DNA of 64,000 nucleotides from Rhizobium sp. WYJ-E13 (GCF_018987265.1 NZ_CP076853.1:3599501-3663500); one strand, 5' to 3'; positions 17,637 through 26,240 are shown, counted from the stretch's first letter. Notes: a model not told the origin generated them from the sequence alone. A program made the numbers and translations.

Positions 17637-18794
17637 TTAGATCCGCATGCCCGGAATAGCGAGCGGATTGTCGCTGAGCGCATCCCGATCGGGCGTATCG
17701 ATCCGTGGCTTGCCAAGGAAGGCGTCGAAGAGATCTTTCACGAAGGCCTCCGGCAGATCCTTGGTAATCAGCACCATGCGCGTGCGCCGATCCTCGGGAT
17801 CCGGCCAGGCGGCAAGCCGCACCGGCGGGTGGAAGATGCTCTGAACGCCATGCAGCACCAGCGGGCGCTCCGGCCGGTCTGAGGTGGCAATGATCGCCTT
17901 CATGCGCAGAAGCTTTTCCCCATGCGCCGAACGCAGGAGATCGATGAACATTTCGAGCACCATCGGATCGATCGCCTTCTCCTCGATGATCGAGAAGGAA
18001 CGGATCGACGCATCGTGACGATTGACGTCGTGCGGGTCCTGATGCCCGTGGCCATGATGGTGGTGGTGATGACCGTGATCATGGTCATGGGGATGATGAT
18101 GTCCCTCATGCTCATGCTCATGCTCTTCCTCATCATGCAGCCAGCGGCGGACGTCGGCGATCTTCGTCGCGGGATCGTAAAGCCCGTTGATGAGCACATG
18201 TGCCGTGCCAGCTTCCTCGCTGCCAGCATCCATGAGGGATGCGCGCGGATTGAGGCCGCGCAAACGCGCCATCAGCGCATCCGTATCGCCTGCTATGCTC
18301 TTCTTTGAGACAATCAACCGGTCGGCGACAGCCGCCTGCTTGCGTGCCTCCTCGTAATTGTCGAGCGTCTGCAGGCCGTTCACGGCATCGATGACGGTCA
18401 CGACGCCGTCGAGCTCGAAATTCTGCGCGATGATTGGATTACCCATGATCGCCTGCATGACGGGAGCCGGATCGGCAAGGCCGGTCGTTTCGATGACCAC
18501 GCGCCTGACAGGCTTCACACGGCCCGTCTGAACAGCATCCATGAGGTTCGCCAGCGTATCGACCAGTTCCCCGCGCACGGTGCAACAGAGGCAGCCGTCG
18601 GAGAGTTCGATGATGGAGTCGCCGGAGCTTTCGACCAGCAGATGATCGATGCCGACATCGCCGAATTCATTGATGATGACGGCCGCATCCTTCATGGCAG
18701 GATCTTTGAGGATGCGGTTCAGGAGCGTCGATTTACCGGCACCGAGGAAGCCGGTCAGGATAGTGACCGGGATCTTGTCGCTGAACGTGCTCAT
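17637..18794 (-). CDS. COG0523/CobW-family metallochaperone GTPase, His-rich
   Basis: This is a 385-aa G3E-family GTPase. Walker A GFLGAGKST starts at residue 15, INEFGD follows at 41-46, and the metal-binding CLCC (GCxCC type) is at 68-71. Next comes IETTGLADPAPV. Between the GTPase domain and the CobW_C domain is a strikingly His-rich loop, residues 220-260, with 20 His in 41 residues, suited to zinc, nickel or cobalt. The family delivers metals to target enzymes or acts in zinc shortage; the specific metal cannot be read here. It starts 9 bases after the DD-carboxypeptidase gene on the same strand. Confidence 0.88.
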   Translation of the reverse strand: MSTFSDKIPVTILTGFLGAGKSTLLNRILKDPAMKDAAVIINEFGDVGIDHLLVESSGDSIIELSDGCLCCTVRGELVDTLANLMDAVQTGRVKPVRRVVIETTGLADPAPVMQAIMGNPIIAQNFELDGVVTVIDAVNGLQTLDNYEEARKQAAVADRLIVSKKSIAGDTDALMARLRGLNPRASLMDAGSEEAGTAHVLINGLYDPATKIADVRRWLHDEEEHEHEHEGHHHPHDHDHGHHHHHHGHGHQDPHDVNRHDASIRSFSIIEEKAIDPMVLEMFIDLLRSAHGEKLLRMKAIIATSDRPERPLVLHGVQSIFHPPVRLAAWPDPEDRRTRMVLITKDLPEAFVKDLFDAFLGKPRIDTPDRDALSDNPLAIPGMRI

Positions 18795-18803
18795 GATGTT
18801 TCC

Positions 18804-19937
18804 TCAGAAGGATTTCGGCCGCGGGAGCGGAACCGGTACATTGGCGAGCACTTCGACCGCATCGCCCTTGGCAGACTTGTCGTTCTGGGCGACCGGCTGC
18901 GGATCCTGGCCCGGAATGAGGCCGGCAAACACGAATTGCGGCTCGTGATCCATCTCGTGGATATAGGGCGACTGCACCTTCATGCGGCCAACCTCGTCGC
19001 GCGTTTCGCTGCGTATCTTGGCGCCCTTGGCGCTGCAGATATCGGCTGTGATGTCGTTCACCTGGTCCTGCCCAGGACCGTAAGGCTTCAGCGAGCCCAG
19101 CGTATCATTTGCTGCAAACTGCGTGGTGAAGCCCTTCTGCAGCAGGTTGGCGGTAGCATCGGCGCGGGCCGCCAGGCTATCGGTGCCGAGAACGACGGAA
19201 ACCAGCGTCCGGCCGTTGCGTGTCGCCGAGCCGATCTGGTTGAAGCCCGAAGCGCAGATAAACCCGGTCTTCATGCCATCGGCACCAGCAAAACGGCCGA
19301 TCAGCATGTTGATGTTCGGAACGTTCTGCTTGCCGGTCGTAAAACCTTCCAGCGAGAAATAGCCTGCATATTGAGGGAAGTCGCGGCGCAGCGCCACCGT
19401 CAGGATCGCAAGGTCGCGAGCCGTCGTATACTGCCCCTTGCCTGGCAGGCCATTCGGATTGACGAAATGCGAATCCGACATGCCGAGCTTCGCCGCTTCG
19501 GCATTCATGCGCACGACGAAAGCCTCCTGCGTGCCGCTGACAGCCTCGGCGACGGCGACCGCGATATCGTTCGCCGACTTCACCATCAGGATCTTGAGGG
19601 CGCTGTCGAGCGTGAATTTCTGGCCCGGCTTGAAGCCCATCTTGGCCGGCGGCGCGGACGCGGCCCGCTTGCTCATGACGACGGGTGTGTCGAGGCTGAT
19701 CTGGCCGGAGCGGATCGCATCGAACACCGTATAGACGGTCATCAGCTTGGTCAGCGAAGCCGGATACCACTTGCGGAAGGCTTCCTCATGCTCCAGCACG
19801 CGTCCGGTCTGCACGTCGACGAGAATATGCGGGCTGGCCTCGGCAAGTGTAACGGACGAGACAAGAACCGCTGTTGCAGTCGCTATAAAAGAAAAGGGCC
19901 GCAAAGCGGCGAACAAACGATCGTGGCGCGTCGACAA
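18804..19937 (-). CDS. D-alanyl-D-alanine carboxypeptidase (S11, DacF-like)
   Basis: This is a 377-aa periplasmic penicillin-binding protein that trims the terminal D-Ala from peptidoglycan stem peptides. A hydrophobic export signal lies at residues about 12-35. All three active-site motifs are present: SLTK (SxxK) in PASLTKLMTVYTV, SAN in SANDIAVAVAEAV, and KTG in GMKTGFICASG. The C-terminal extension is short and Pro-rich, without a full PBP5 C domain. The start appears to be TTG at 19935-19937, with a GAAGGACGAG ribosome site upstream. It precedes the COG0523 gene by 9 bases, implying an operon. Confidence 0.9.
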   Translation of the reverse strand: MSTRHDRLFAALRPFSFIATATAVLVSSVTLAEASPHILVDVQTGRVLEHEEAFRKWYPASLTKLMTVYTVFDAIRSGQISLDTPVVMSKRAASAPPAKMGFKPGQKFTLDSALKILMVKSANDIAVAVAEAVSGTQEAFVVRMNAEAAKLGMSDSHFVNPNGLPGKGQYTTARDLAILTVALRRDFPQYAGYFSLEGFTTGKQNVPNINMLIGRFAGADGMKTGFICASGFNQIGSATRNGRTLVSVVLGTDSLAARADATANLLQKGFTTQFAANDTLGSLKPYGPGQDQVNDITADICSAKGAKIRSETRDEVGRMKVQSPYIHEMDHEPQFVFAGLIPGQDPQPVAQNDKSAKGDAVEVLANVPVPLPRPKSF

Positions 19938-20092
19938 GTGCTCGTCCTTCAGGGAATTATCTCGAAACCTTCCCCTATTTAGCCTATATGGCTATGACAT
20001 GGCAAAGGTCATTGACTAAGTTATTTCCAAGGCATCACGCCCTTGTGATGCTTCAGACAGGCCCCACACATTTCATTTACAGGAAGCCAAGA

Positions 20093-21256
20093 ATGCCGAT
20101 TCTGAATAGAGCCGCCGAACTTCAGGATGAAGTCGCAGAGTGGCGCCGTCACATCCATGCCCGGCCGGAACTTCTCTTCGCAGTCGAAACCACGGCCGCT
20201 TTCGTTGCTGAAAAGCTTAAGGAATTCGGCGTCGACGAAATCGTCACCGGCATCGGCCGCACCGGCGTCGTCGGCCTCATCAAGGGCAAGGGGGAGGGCA
20301 ATCGTACCGTAGGCCTGCGCGCCGATATGGACGCCCTGCCGCTTACCGAGATCACCGGCAAGCCCTGGGCCTCGAAAACGCCAGGAAAAATGCATGCCTG
20401 CGGCCATGACGGCCATACCGCCATGCTGCTCGGCGCTGCGAAATACCTCGCCGAGACCCGCAACTTCAATGGCAACGTCGCCGTGATCTTCCAGCCGGCA
20501 GAAGAAGGCGGCGGTGGCGGCAACCTGATGGTCAAGGACGGCATGATGGAGCGCTTCGGCATCGAAGAGGTCTACGGCATGCACAATCTGCCGGGCCTGC
20601 CCGTCGGCCAGTTCGCCACCCGCAAAGGCCCCATCATGGCGGCAACCGACGAGTTCACCGTCACCATCAAGGGCCGCGGTGGCCATGCCGCGCAGCCGCA
20701 CCGCACGATCGACCCGATCGCGACGGGCGCGCAGATCGTCACGAACCTGCAGATGATCGCCTCACGCAGCGTCGACCCGCTTCGCTCGGTCGTGGTCTCC
20801 GTCACCAAGTTCAATGCCGGTTTCGCCCATAACGTCATCCCCAATGACGCAACCATTGCCGGCACGATCCGCACGCTGGATGAAGACGTGCGCGCCCAGG
20901 CCGAAGCACGCCTGCGCCAGGTCGTCGAAGGCATCTGCGCTGCCCATGGTGCCGAAGCCGACATCAATTTCCACCGCAACTACCCCGTCACCTTCAACCA
21001 TGCCGACGAGACGGAACATGCCGTTGCTATCGCCAGCGACATTGCCGGCGAAGCCAACGTCAATCCCGAAGTCGACCCGATGATGGGCGGCGAGGATTTC
21101 TCCTATATGTTGAACGCCCGCCCCGGCGCCTTCATCTTCATCGGCAACGGCGATACCGCCGGCCTGCACAACCCCGCCTACGACTTCAACGATGAGGCAA
21201 TCGCCCACGGCATTTCCTATTGGGTCCGCCTCGCCGAACAACGTCTCGGCGCCTGA
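20093..21256 (+). CDS. M20-family amidohydrolase (hippurate hydrolase-like)
   Basis: This is a 387-aa zinc peptidase/amidohydrolase of the M20D family, which removes acyl groups from N-acyl amino acids. Metal-binding and catalytic motifs are HACGHDGHTAM, QPAEEGGGG and GGEDFSYM; a dimerisation lid domain lies at about residues 185-295 (GRGGHAAQPHRTIDPI). The ATG at 20093 has an AGGAA ribosome site 7 bases upstream. An upstream in-frame start at 19988 adds only non-conserved residues. The gene stands alone and is closed by a strong terminator. Substrate not determinable. Confidence 0.9.
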   Translation: MPILNRAAELQDEVAEWRRHIHARPELLFAVETTAAFVAEKLKEFGVDEIVTGIGRTGVVGLIKGKGEGNRTVGLRADMDALPLTEITGKPWASKTPGKMHACGHDGHTAMLLGAAKYLAETRNFNGNVAVIFQPAEEGGGGGNLMVKDGMMERFGIEEVYGMHNLPGLPVGQFATRKGPIMAATDEFTVTIKGRGGHAAQPHRTIDPIATGAQIVTNLQMIASRSVDPLRSVVVSVTKFNAGFAHNVIPNDATIAGTIRTLDEDVRAQAEARLRQVVEGICAAHGAEADINFHRNYPVTFNHADETEHAVAIASDIAGEANVNPEVDPMMGGEDFSYMLNARPGAFIFIGNGDTAGLHNPAYDFNDEAIAHGISYWVRLAEQRLGA

Positions 21257-21280
21257 GACGAAACGACATTGGATATACCG

Positions 21281-21309
21281 AAAAGGCTTGGCTTCGCGCC
21301 AAGCCTTTT
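21281..21309 (+). terminator. Rho-independent terminator after the amidohydrolase gene
   Basis: An 11-bp perfect stem (21281-21291 with 21299-21309) with a 7-base loop, ending in TTTT, lies 25 bases after the stop codon and just before the tRNA. Confidence 0.85.
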
Positions 21310-21328
21310 GTATGCATGGCATCCGAGT

Positions 21329-21405
21329 GGTCCCGTAGCTCAGCAGGATAGAGCATCAGATTCCTAATCTGGGGGTCGCGCGTTCGAATCGCGCCGGGAT
21401 CACCA
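21329..21405 (+). tRNA. tRNA-Arg (anticodon CCT)
   Basis: This is a 77-nt cloverleaf. The acceptor stem GGTCCCG pairs with CGGGATC (one G-T wobble). The D arm is GCTC...GAGC, and the anticodon stem TCAGA/TCTGG encloses the loop TTCCTAA, giving anticodon CCT, which reads AGG. The T arm is GCGCG TTCGAAT CGCGC, and the 3' CCA is encoded. AGG is a rare codon in a G+C-rich genome, so this is a minor arginine tRNA. No integrase or att duplication is visible next to it. Confidence 0.95.
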
Positions 21406-21693
21406 TTCTCTCACGAAATTCAGGTCGAATCGCATGGCGCGTTTTGCGCCAGCGCCGAAAACGCCGCCACGATCCATACACCGATGAGGCCGATTGCCGC
21501 CCATACGAGACCGCGGCGAGGCGACTCGAGTGATGCGCGTTCACAGCCACGGCCCTGTCGCGCTCAAGAAAGCCAGATTCTGCTGCTGAAGGCGCCAACC
21601 CGTTTGGAGAGACTGGCCGGGTCTTTCCTTTTCTCAAGCATGCGGAACTTCAGGAATCTCTTCGCGTTAAGCGACAAAACGGGAGTATCCGCC
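21406..21693. other. Intergenic region downstream of tRNA-Arg
   Basis: No supported gene. On the minus strand an open frame that ends at 21420-21422 encodes a hydrophobic peptide (LVWAAIGLIGVWIVAAFSAL) typical of a small membrane protein, but I find no start codon with a ribosome site in that frame. It may be a remnant or use an unusual start. Confidence 0.35.
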
Positions 21694-21855
21694 ATGCGTA
21701 TTCGAATAACTCTGCTTGCGATCGGTTTCATTGTCAGCGGCCTGCTGCTGGCAATCGCCCATCAGCCGCAAGGGCCCGTTCCTGCACCGAAGACCGATCG
21801 GCTTGTCGGCGAGAAAGCCCCCGCCGGTTTTCTGCCGGAACGCTTTGCCGGCTGA
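21694..21855 (+). CDS. Small exported or membrane-anchored protein (53 aa)
   Basis: This is a 53-aa protein beginning MRIRITLLAIGFIVSGLLLA, a basic start plus a hydrophobic helix of about 17 residues, then a Pro-rich polar tail ending FLPERFAG. A GGGAG ribosome site lies 8 bases before the ATG. This looks like a membrane anchor or signal sequence with a short periplasmic tail. No family is recognised. The neighbouring 240 bases downstream are non-coding. Confidence 0.5.
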   Translation: MRIRITLLAIGFIVSGLLLAIAHQPQGPVPAPKTDRLVGEKAPAGFLPERFAG

Positions 21856-22095
21856 AGCTGAGCGACTGCGCGCTACGACGTGGAAATACTCTTCGTCAGC
21901 CACAATCTCGCCCCCAAGTGGGCGACCTTCAATGAGAAGAGCAGCGGTTCGGCGACAAAACCACTTTCAGAAAGCTGCAGACGCAGTTGGCCAGGCGTCG
22001 TGGCATAAACCATGATGCCGAAATCATGGGCTCGATGCAGCAAGATCGCATGTTCGCGCGAACGAACTTACGAGAGGTTGATGTTCGGCTAATGG

Positions 22096-22386
22096 TTAAT
22101 GCCGAACGTCAACCGTCGAGCCAGTGAGCAAAATGCGGTTTCGCACTGTATGAACGCCTTCAACTGTTCTTGCGATGACTGTTGCCCGTTCGATTTGGTC
22201 GACCGTACTAACGCTGCCGCTCAGAACGATCTCGTCGCCTTCGGCCGTCACCTCGACATCGGCTGCGTCAATGCCGCCGGCAACCGCCAGCGCATTGGCG
22301 ACTGCGGCTTCCAGTGTTGCGCGATTGGCATATTCAGCCTCCGCTTCGGGCTGACGACCGTGAAATGTCTGTTCCTTGAAGACCAT
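22096..22386 (-). CDS. BON-domain protein
   Basis: This is a 96-aa protein with a single BON domain at about residues 25-93: LEAAVANALAVAGGIDAADVEVTAEGDEIVLSG, then ATVIARTVEGVHTVRNRI. BON domains are OsmY-like phospholipid-binding or structural modules. No signal peptide is present, so it may be cytosolic, unlike OsmY. The ATG at 22384-22386 has a GGAGG ribosome site 8 bases upstream; an in-frame start at 22419 is weaker. It lies downstream of the barrel-like secreted protein gene on the same strand (60-base gap). Confidence 0.8.
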   Translation of the reverse strand: MVFKEQTFHGRQPEAEAEYANRATLEAAVANALAVAGGIDAADVEVTAEGDEIVLSGSVSTVDQIERATVIARTVEGVHTVRNRILLTGSTVDVRH

Positions 22387-22446
22387 CGTTCCGTCCTCCT
22401 TGGTGTTGAAGAAGAACAAACGCGGTCGACAGGGCTTTGGTTTCGC

Positions 22447-23094
22447 CTACCAGCGAAGCTGATAGTTCAAATTGACATTTCCCGTCCGCCCCGCCGAAAG
22501 CGGATCGGACACAGACGCGCTCAATCCGAGGTTGGGCAAGATGTTCTGACTGACGGCGACAGTACTGGAAAAGTCGCCATTGACATTACCGATGCTGCTG
22601 CCGGCGGAAATCGATGTGCCGGTCCACGGATAGATCAGCTTGACCGCCTGGGAAGCCGACACTGTTGTCTGCTGCGCATCGACGGCGTTGTAACCGAGGC
22701 TGACCGCGCGTGTCGTCTGCATATCAAGCGAATCCGAGAGGATCCAACTGCGTGAGCGGCTGAGCATCAACGCGCCGCTGCCACGCAAAGTATCGACCTT
22801 CAGCGTCACATCCTGCTGCGCACGGCTGGCCGGCGTAACGCTCACCTTCTGCAGCTTGCCCCAAAGCATCGCCTGGCCGGAAGCCGGCAGCGGTGCCCCG
22901 CTCTTGTTGGAGGCAAGCGCGAAATCCGCACCGGCGCTCGTTTCCCATTCCATCGGCAGGCGGAACCCGACCGTCGTTTTGTAGGAACGGGCAGACACCT
23001 TCACCGGCGACCAGATTACCAGATCATCCGCAGATACCGGATTGGCCAGCGGCAGAAGCGCAAAAACAAAGCATGCAATCTTTATTTTCGTCAT
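22447..23094 (-). CDS. Secreted protein, possible small outer-membrane beta-barrel
   Basis: This is a 215-aa protein with a signal peptide (MTKIKIACFVFALLPLANPVSADD, cleavage near residue 22). The mature chain alternates polar and hydrophobic residues, is rich in Ser/Thr/Gly, and ends VNLNYQLRW with a terminal aromatic residue, the usual outer-membrane barrel insertion signal. No named family is recognised. The ATG at 23092-23094 is chosen because it places the signal peptide at the N terminus; the frame stays open to 23199, but that extension is Arg-rich and unlike an export signal. Confidence 0.65.
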   Translation of the reverse strand: MTKIKIACFVFALLPLANPVSADDLVIWSPVKVSARSYKTTVGFRLPMEWETSAGADFALASNKSGAPLPASGQAMLWGKLQKVSVTPASRAQQDVTLKVDTLRGSGALMLSRSRSWILSDSLDMQTTRAVSLGYNAVDAQQTTVSASQAVKLIYPWTGTSISAGSSIGNVNGDFSSTVAVSQNILPNLGLSASVSDPLSAGRTGNVNLNYQLRW

Positions 23095-23475
23095 AATATC
23101 GCATCGTTTTGAACTGGTACGCCGATCGCGCACCGATAGGCGTAAAGCGGACCTGGAGCGCTCGCGTCGAACGCAATGAAGGACGGCGCATACACGCAAT
23201 CCCGGTTCAGTCTTCGATTTTTGTTTGGCCCAGCGGCCAGTGGCATAAATTGCCAGTTGCTCGTCGGACGCATCAGCGCCCAGCGGATTTGCCTTTCGAC
23301 CGTAACCGGCCGCAGCAAATAATCATCCCCGTAAGGAATGCCATCAGGATCCCATCATGGCGGGTCCATGTAAACCCCTCTGGAGTTGAAATTTGCTGCA
23401 CCGCACACTTGCTGCCTCCCACGATCCCCTGTAGAGCCGATGCCGAATATGCAATTTCTTGCGAAATCGACGATG
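23095..23475. other. Divergent intergenic region before dxr
   Basis: This stretch of about 380 bases should hold the promoters of the barrel-like protein (minus) and dxr (plus). Several short frames are open, one overlapping the barrel gene start by 4 bases, but they start with TTG, lack clear ribosome sites and show no family pattern. No strong hairpin or riboswitch was recognised. Confidence 0.45.
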
Positions 23476-24648
23476 ATGACGAGCAAAATCGCGCCTCGGC
23501 GCCTCAGTATCTTCGGTTCGACAGGCTCGATCGGCCAAAATACGCTTGATGTCATCGATCATCTGGGCGGCCGGGACAATTTCGAAATTTCCGTCCTGAC
23601 CGGCAACGGCAATGTGGAATTGCTGGCGCAACAAGCGAAATCGTCAGGCGCGCATCTGGCCGTCATTGCCAATGACCAGCACTACGAATCGCTGAAGAGT
23701 GAGCTTTCCGGCAGCGGCATTGCGGTCGCCGCCGGCACATCCGGGCTGATGGAGGCCGCAGACCGCGAGGCGGACTGGGTGATGGCAGCCATCATCGGCA
23801 CGGCCGGCCTTGCACCCACACTTGCCGCAGCACGCCGCGGCGCCGATATCGCGCTCGCCAACAAGGAATGTCTTGTTTCGGCAGGCGATTTGTTCGTCGA
23901 ATCGGTGAAAAACGGCGGCGGCAAGCTGTTGCCAGTCGACAGCGAACATAATGCGATCTTCCAGGTGCTGGAGGAAAATCAGCGCCATGCCGTGGAACGT
24001 GTCATCCTGACGGCATCAGGCGGTCCCTTCCGCACCTCCTCGCTGGAGGAGATGGCCAACGTCACGGTGGAAACCGCACGCGCCCATCCGAGATGGTCTA
24101 TGGGCCTGAAGATCTCCATCGACAGTGCGTCGCTATTCAACAAGGCGCTGGAGATGATCGAGGCGAAGCACCTTTTCGGCCTGCGCCCCGAGCAGGTGGA
24201 GGTGATCGTCCATCCGCAGTCGGTCATCCATTCGATGGTCGGCTATACGGATGGCTCGGTGCTGGCACAGCTGGGTGCGCCGGATATGCGCACCGCAATC
24301 GGCTATGCCCTTTCCCATCCGCGCCGGGCGAACCTGCCGATCGAGCGGCTGGATTTCGCCAAGCTCGCGCGGCTGGACTTCGAGCCTCCGGATGAAAAAC
24401 GTTTCCCTGCCCTGCGGCTTGCCCGACTGGCAATGACGCGCGGCGGCGTCCAGGGCGCGGTGCTGAACGGCGCAAAGGAAGTCGCACTCGAAGCCTTCAT
24501 CGAAGGCCGCCTGCCCTTCCTCGCCATGGCCGAGATCACCGAAAAAGTCATGGACGATCTCATCGATCTGCCCGCAGCCGCGACGATGGACGATGTCTTC
24601 GCTGCAGACAAAGAAGCCCGGCAGCGGGCTGCCGGGCTCATCCGATAA
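23476..24648 (+). CDS. dxr: 1-deoxy-D-xylulose 5-phosphate reductoisomerase
   Basis: This is a 390-aa NADPH-dependent enzyme that converts DXP to MEP, the committed step of the non-mevalonate isoprenoid pathway. The NADPH-binding GSTGSIGQ lies near residue 14. Further signatures are ALANKECLV, LLPVDSEHNAIFQ (metal-binding Asp/Glu), TASGGPFR and HPQSVIHSMV. The start MTSKIAPRRL matches the family N terminus, but I see no clear ribosome site. An adjacent ATG 3 bases upstream and an in-frame ATG at 23449 are alternatives. It is convergent with hemA and lies outside the uppS-cdsA-bamA cluster where dxr often sits. Confidence 0.95.
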   Translation: MTSKIAPRRLSIFGSTGSIGQNTLDVIDHLGGRDNFEISVLTGNGNVELLAQQAKSSGAHLAVIANDQHYESLKSELSGSGIAVAAGTSGLMEAADREADWVMAAIIGTAGLAPTLAAARRGADIALANKECLVSAGDLFVESVKNGGGKLLPVDSEHNAIFQVLEENQRHAVERVILTASGGPFRTSSLEEMANVTVETARAHPRWSMGLKISIDSASLFNKALEMIEAKHLFGLRPEQVEVIVHPQSVIHSMVGYTDGSVLAQLGAPDMRTAIGYALSHPRRANLPIERLDFAKLARLDFEPPDEKRFPALRLARLAMTRGGVQGAVLNGAKEVALEAFIEGRLPFLAMAEITEKVMDDLIDLPAAATMDDVFAADKEARQRAAGLIR

Positions 24649-24681
24649 AGAAATTTTCCTGAAAAATCAGGCGACGTGACA

Positions 24682-25896
24682 TCAAGCGACGTGACGGGCC
24701 AGCGCGCAGCGCGACCAGAGCGAATGCAGGGCCCCGACGAGATGCTCGATATCGGCATCCGAATGCAGCGGCGTCGGCGTGATGCGCAGGCGCTCGGTCT
24801 TCTTCGGCACCGTCGGATAGTTGATCGGCTGCACATAGACGCCAAAATTGTCGAGCAGCAGATCCGAGATCCACTTGCACTTGGCGGCATCGCCAACCAT
24901 GACGGGGACGATATGGCTGGGGTTCGGCATGTGCGGAATGCCCTGTTGGTCAAGCAGCATGCGCAGCTTTCGCACGCGGTCCTGATGGCGCGCGCGCTCG
25001 AAGGGGCTTGCCTTGAGATGCCGGATCGACGCGACCGAGCCGGCAGCGAGAGCCGGCGGCAGCGACGTCGTGAAGATGAAGCCCGACGCAAAAGAGCGGA
25101 TGAAATCGCAAAGCGCGGTGGAAGCCGCGATATAACCGCCCATGACGCCGAACGCCTTGGCAAGCGTGCCTTCGATGACGGTGATGCGATCCATCAAGCC
25201 TTCGCGCTCGGCAATGCCGCCACCGCGCGGACCGTACATACCGACGGCATGCACTTCATCGAGATAAGTCATCGCGCCATACTTGTCGGCGAGATCGCAG
25301 ATTTCCTTGATCGGCGCGATATCGCCATCCATCGAATAGACGGATTCGAAGGCGATGAGCTTCGGTGCCTTGGGATCGGCAGCAGCCAGCTTGGCTTCGA
25401 GGTCGGCGACGTCATTGTGCTTCCAGATGACCTTCTCGCACTTGGCATAGCGGATGCCCTCGATCATCGAGGCATGGTTGAAAGCATCGGAAAAGATGAT
25501 GAGGCCGGGGATTTTGGCGCCGAGCGTGCCGAGCGCTGCCCAGTTGGAAACGTAGCCGGATGTGAAGGTCAGCGCGGCTTCCTTGCCATGCAGATCGGCG
25601 AGTTCCTGCTCGAGCAGAACATGGTGGTGGTTGGTGCCAGAGATATTCCGGGTGCCTCCCGCACCCGCGCCACAGTGATCGATGGCGTCTTTCATCGCCT
25701 CGATCACCTTGGGGTGTTGGCCCATGCCGAGATAATCGTTGGAGCACCAGACGGTCACTTCCTGTTCGCCATCAGCCGTGTGGCGGGTCGCACGCGGAAA
25801 GTTACCGCGATGGCGCTCCAGGTCGGCAAAAACGCGGTAACGGCCCTCCGTGTGAAGCCCGTCCAGCTCGCTTTTGAAAAACGCTTCGAAATCCAT
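24682..25896 (-). CDS. hemA: 5-aminolevulinate synthase
   Basis: This is a 404-aa PLP enzyme that condenses glycine and succinyl-CoA to 5-aminolevulinate, the first step of heme and B12 synthesis by the C4 (Shemin) route used by alphaproteobacteria. The catalytic Lys lies in [16 protein letters not shown]; other signatures are [17 protein letters not shown]-type [15 protein letters not shown], and [10 protein letters not shown]. The second of two tandem ATGs (25894-25896) is better spaced from the GGAG ribosome site. Upstream lie an inverted repeat and a possible FixK/FNR box. It is convergent with dxr. Confidence 0.97.
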   Translation of the reverse strand: MDFEAFFKSELDGLHTEGRYRVFADLERHRGNFPRATRHTADGEQEVTVWCSNDYLGMGQHPKVIEAMKDAIDHCGAGAGGTRNISGTNHHHVLLEQELADLHGKEAALTFTSGYVSNWAALGTLGAKIPGLIIFSDAFNHASMIEGIRYAKCEKVIWKHNDVADLEAKLAAADPKAPKLIAFESVYSMDGDIAPIKEICDLADKYGAMTYLDEVHAVGMYGPRGGGIAEREGLMDRITVIEGTLAKAFGVMGGYIAASTALCDFIRSFASGFIFTTSLPPALAAGSVASIRHLKASPFERARHQDRVRKLRMLLDQQGIPHMPNPSHIVPVMVGDAAKCKWISDLLLDNFGVYVQPINYPTVPKKTERLRITPTPLHSDADIEHLVGALHSLWSRCALARHVA

Positions 25897-26240
25897 CATA
25901 TGCTCCAGTTCGTACGGCTGTTTTCTTGCTGAGACGGCAACCGTACGTCAACCCTTGGTCCCTGCTTTACCATCAACTGCGGCAAAAGGCGCAGACTTTT
26001 GAATGATTCCAGATAAAAAATATGCGAGCCGTGGTCAGCGAATTTGATCGACGTCAATTCCGGTAAAAAATTCTCGAAACTCCTGCTTTTAATCGTGGAA
26101 AGAAACCCGCGCCTTACGAAAAAAGGTTCGTCGATGGTGGACAAGCCCTTCTTGCGACATAATTTCCGGGCTAGCCTGAGAAAAAACAGGTTAGGGACGA
26201 CGTCCGCCCGCTGGGGCGCCAAAAACCTCGGAGAGAAGAG
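25897..26240. other. Divergent regulatory region between hemA and a glycine-zipper lipoprotein
   Basis: This 344-base region contains a CGTACGG/CCGTACG inverted repeat at 25911-25947 near the hemA start and a TTGAT-N4-GTCAA element at 26044-26057. The rest carries no recognised gene. A CGGAGAG ribosome site precedes the lipoprotein ATG at 26241. Confidence 0.5.
26044..26057. promoter_or_regulatory. Putative FNR/FixK-type box
   Basis: TTGATCGACGTCAA matches the TTGAT-N4-ATCAA consensus at nine of ten specified positions. It lies 148 bases upstream of the hemA start and about 185 bases upstream of the divergent lipoprotein. Oxygen-responsive control of hemA is reported in some rhizobia, so a link is plausible but unproven. 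Confidence 0.4.

Noticed and set aside
21329..21405. tRNA-Arg as an integration site for a genomic island
   Set aside because: I see no integrase gene and no duplicated 3' tRNA end in the following kilobases.
21356..21637. Minus-strand 93-codon frame covering part of the tRNA
   Set aside because: Its C terminus is the well-known artefact of translating a tRNA in reverse (ARFERATP). The tRNA is certain.
21877..22063. Minus-strand frame reading HRAHDFGIMVYATTPGQLRLQ
   Set aside because: About 62 codons long, with only a weak TTG or internal ATG start and no ribosome site. Some residues look protein-like, so it could be a gene remnant, but I cannot support it.
23091..23318. 75-codon minus-strand frame overlapping the barrel-like gene start by 4 bases
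   Set aside because: The overlap is suggestive of coupling, but it needs a TTG start, lacks a ribosome site and has no family pattern.
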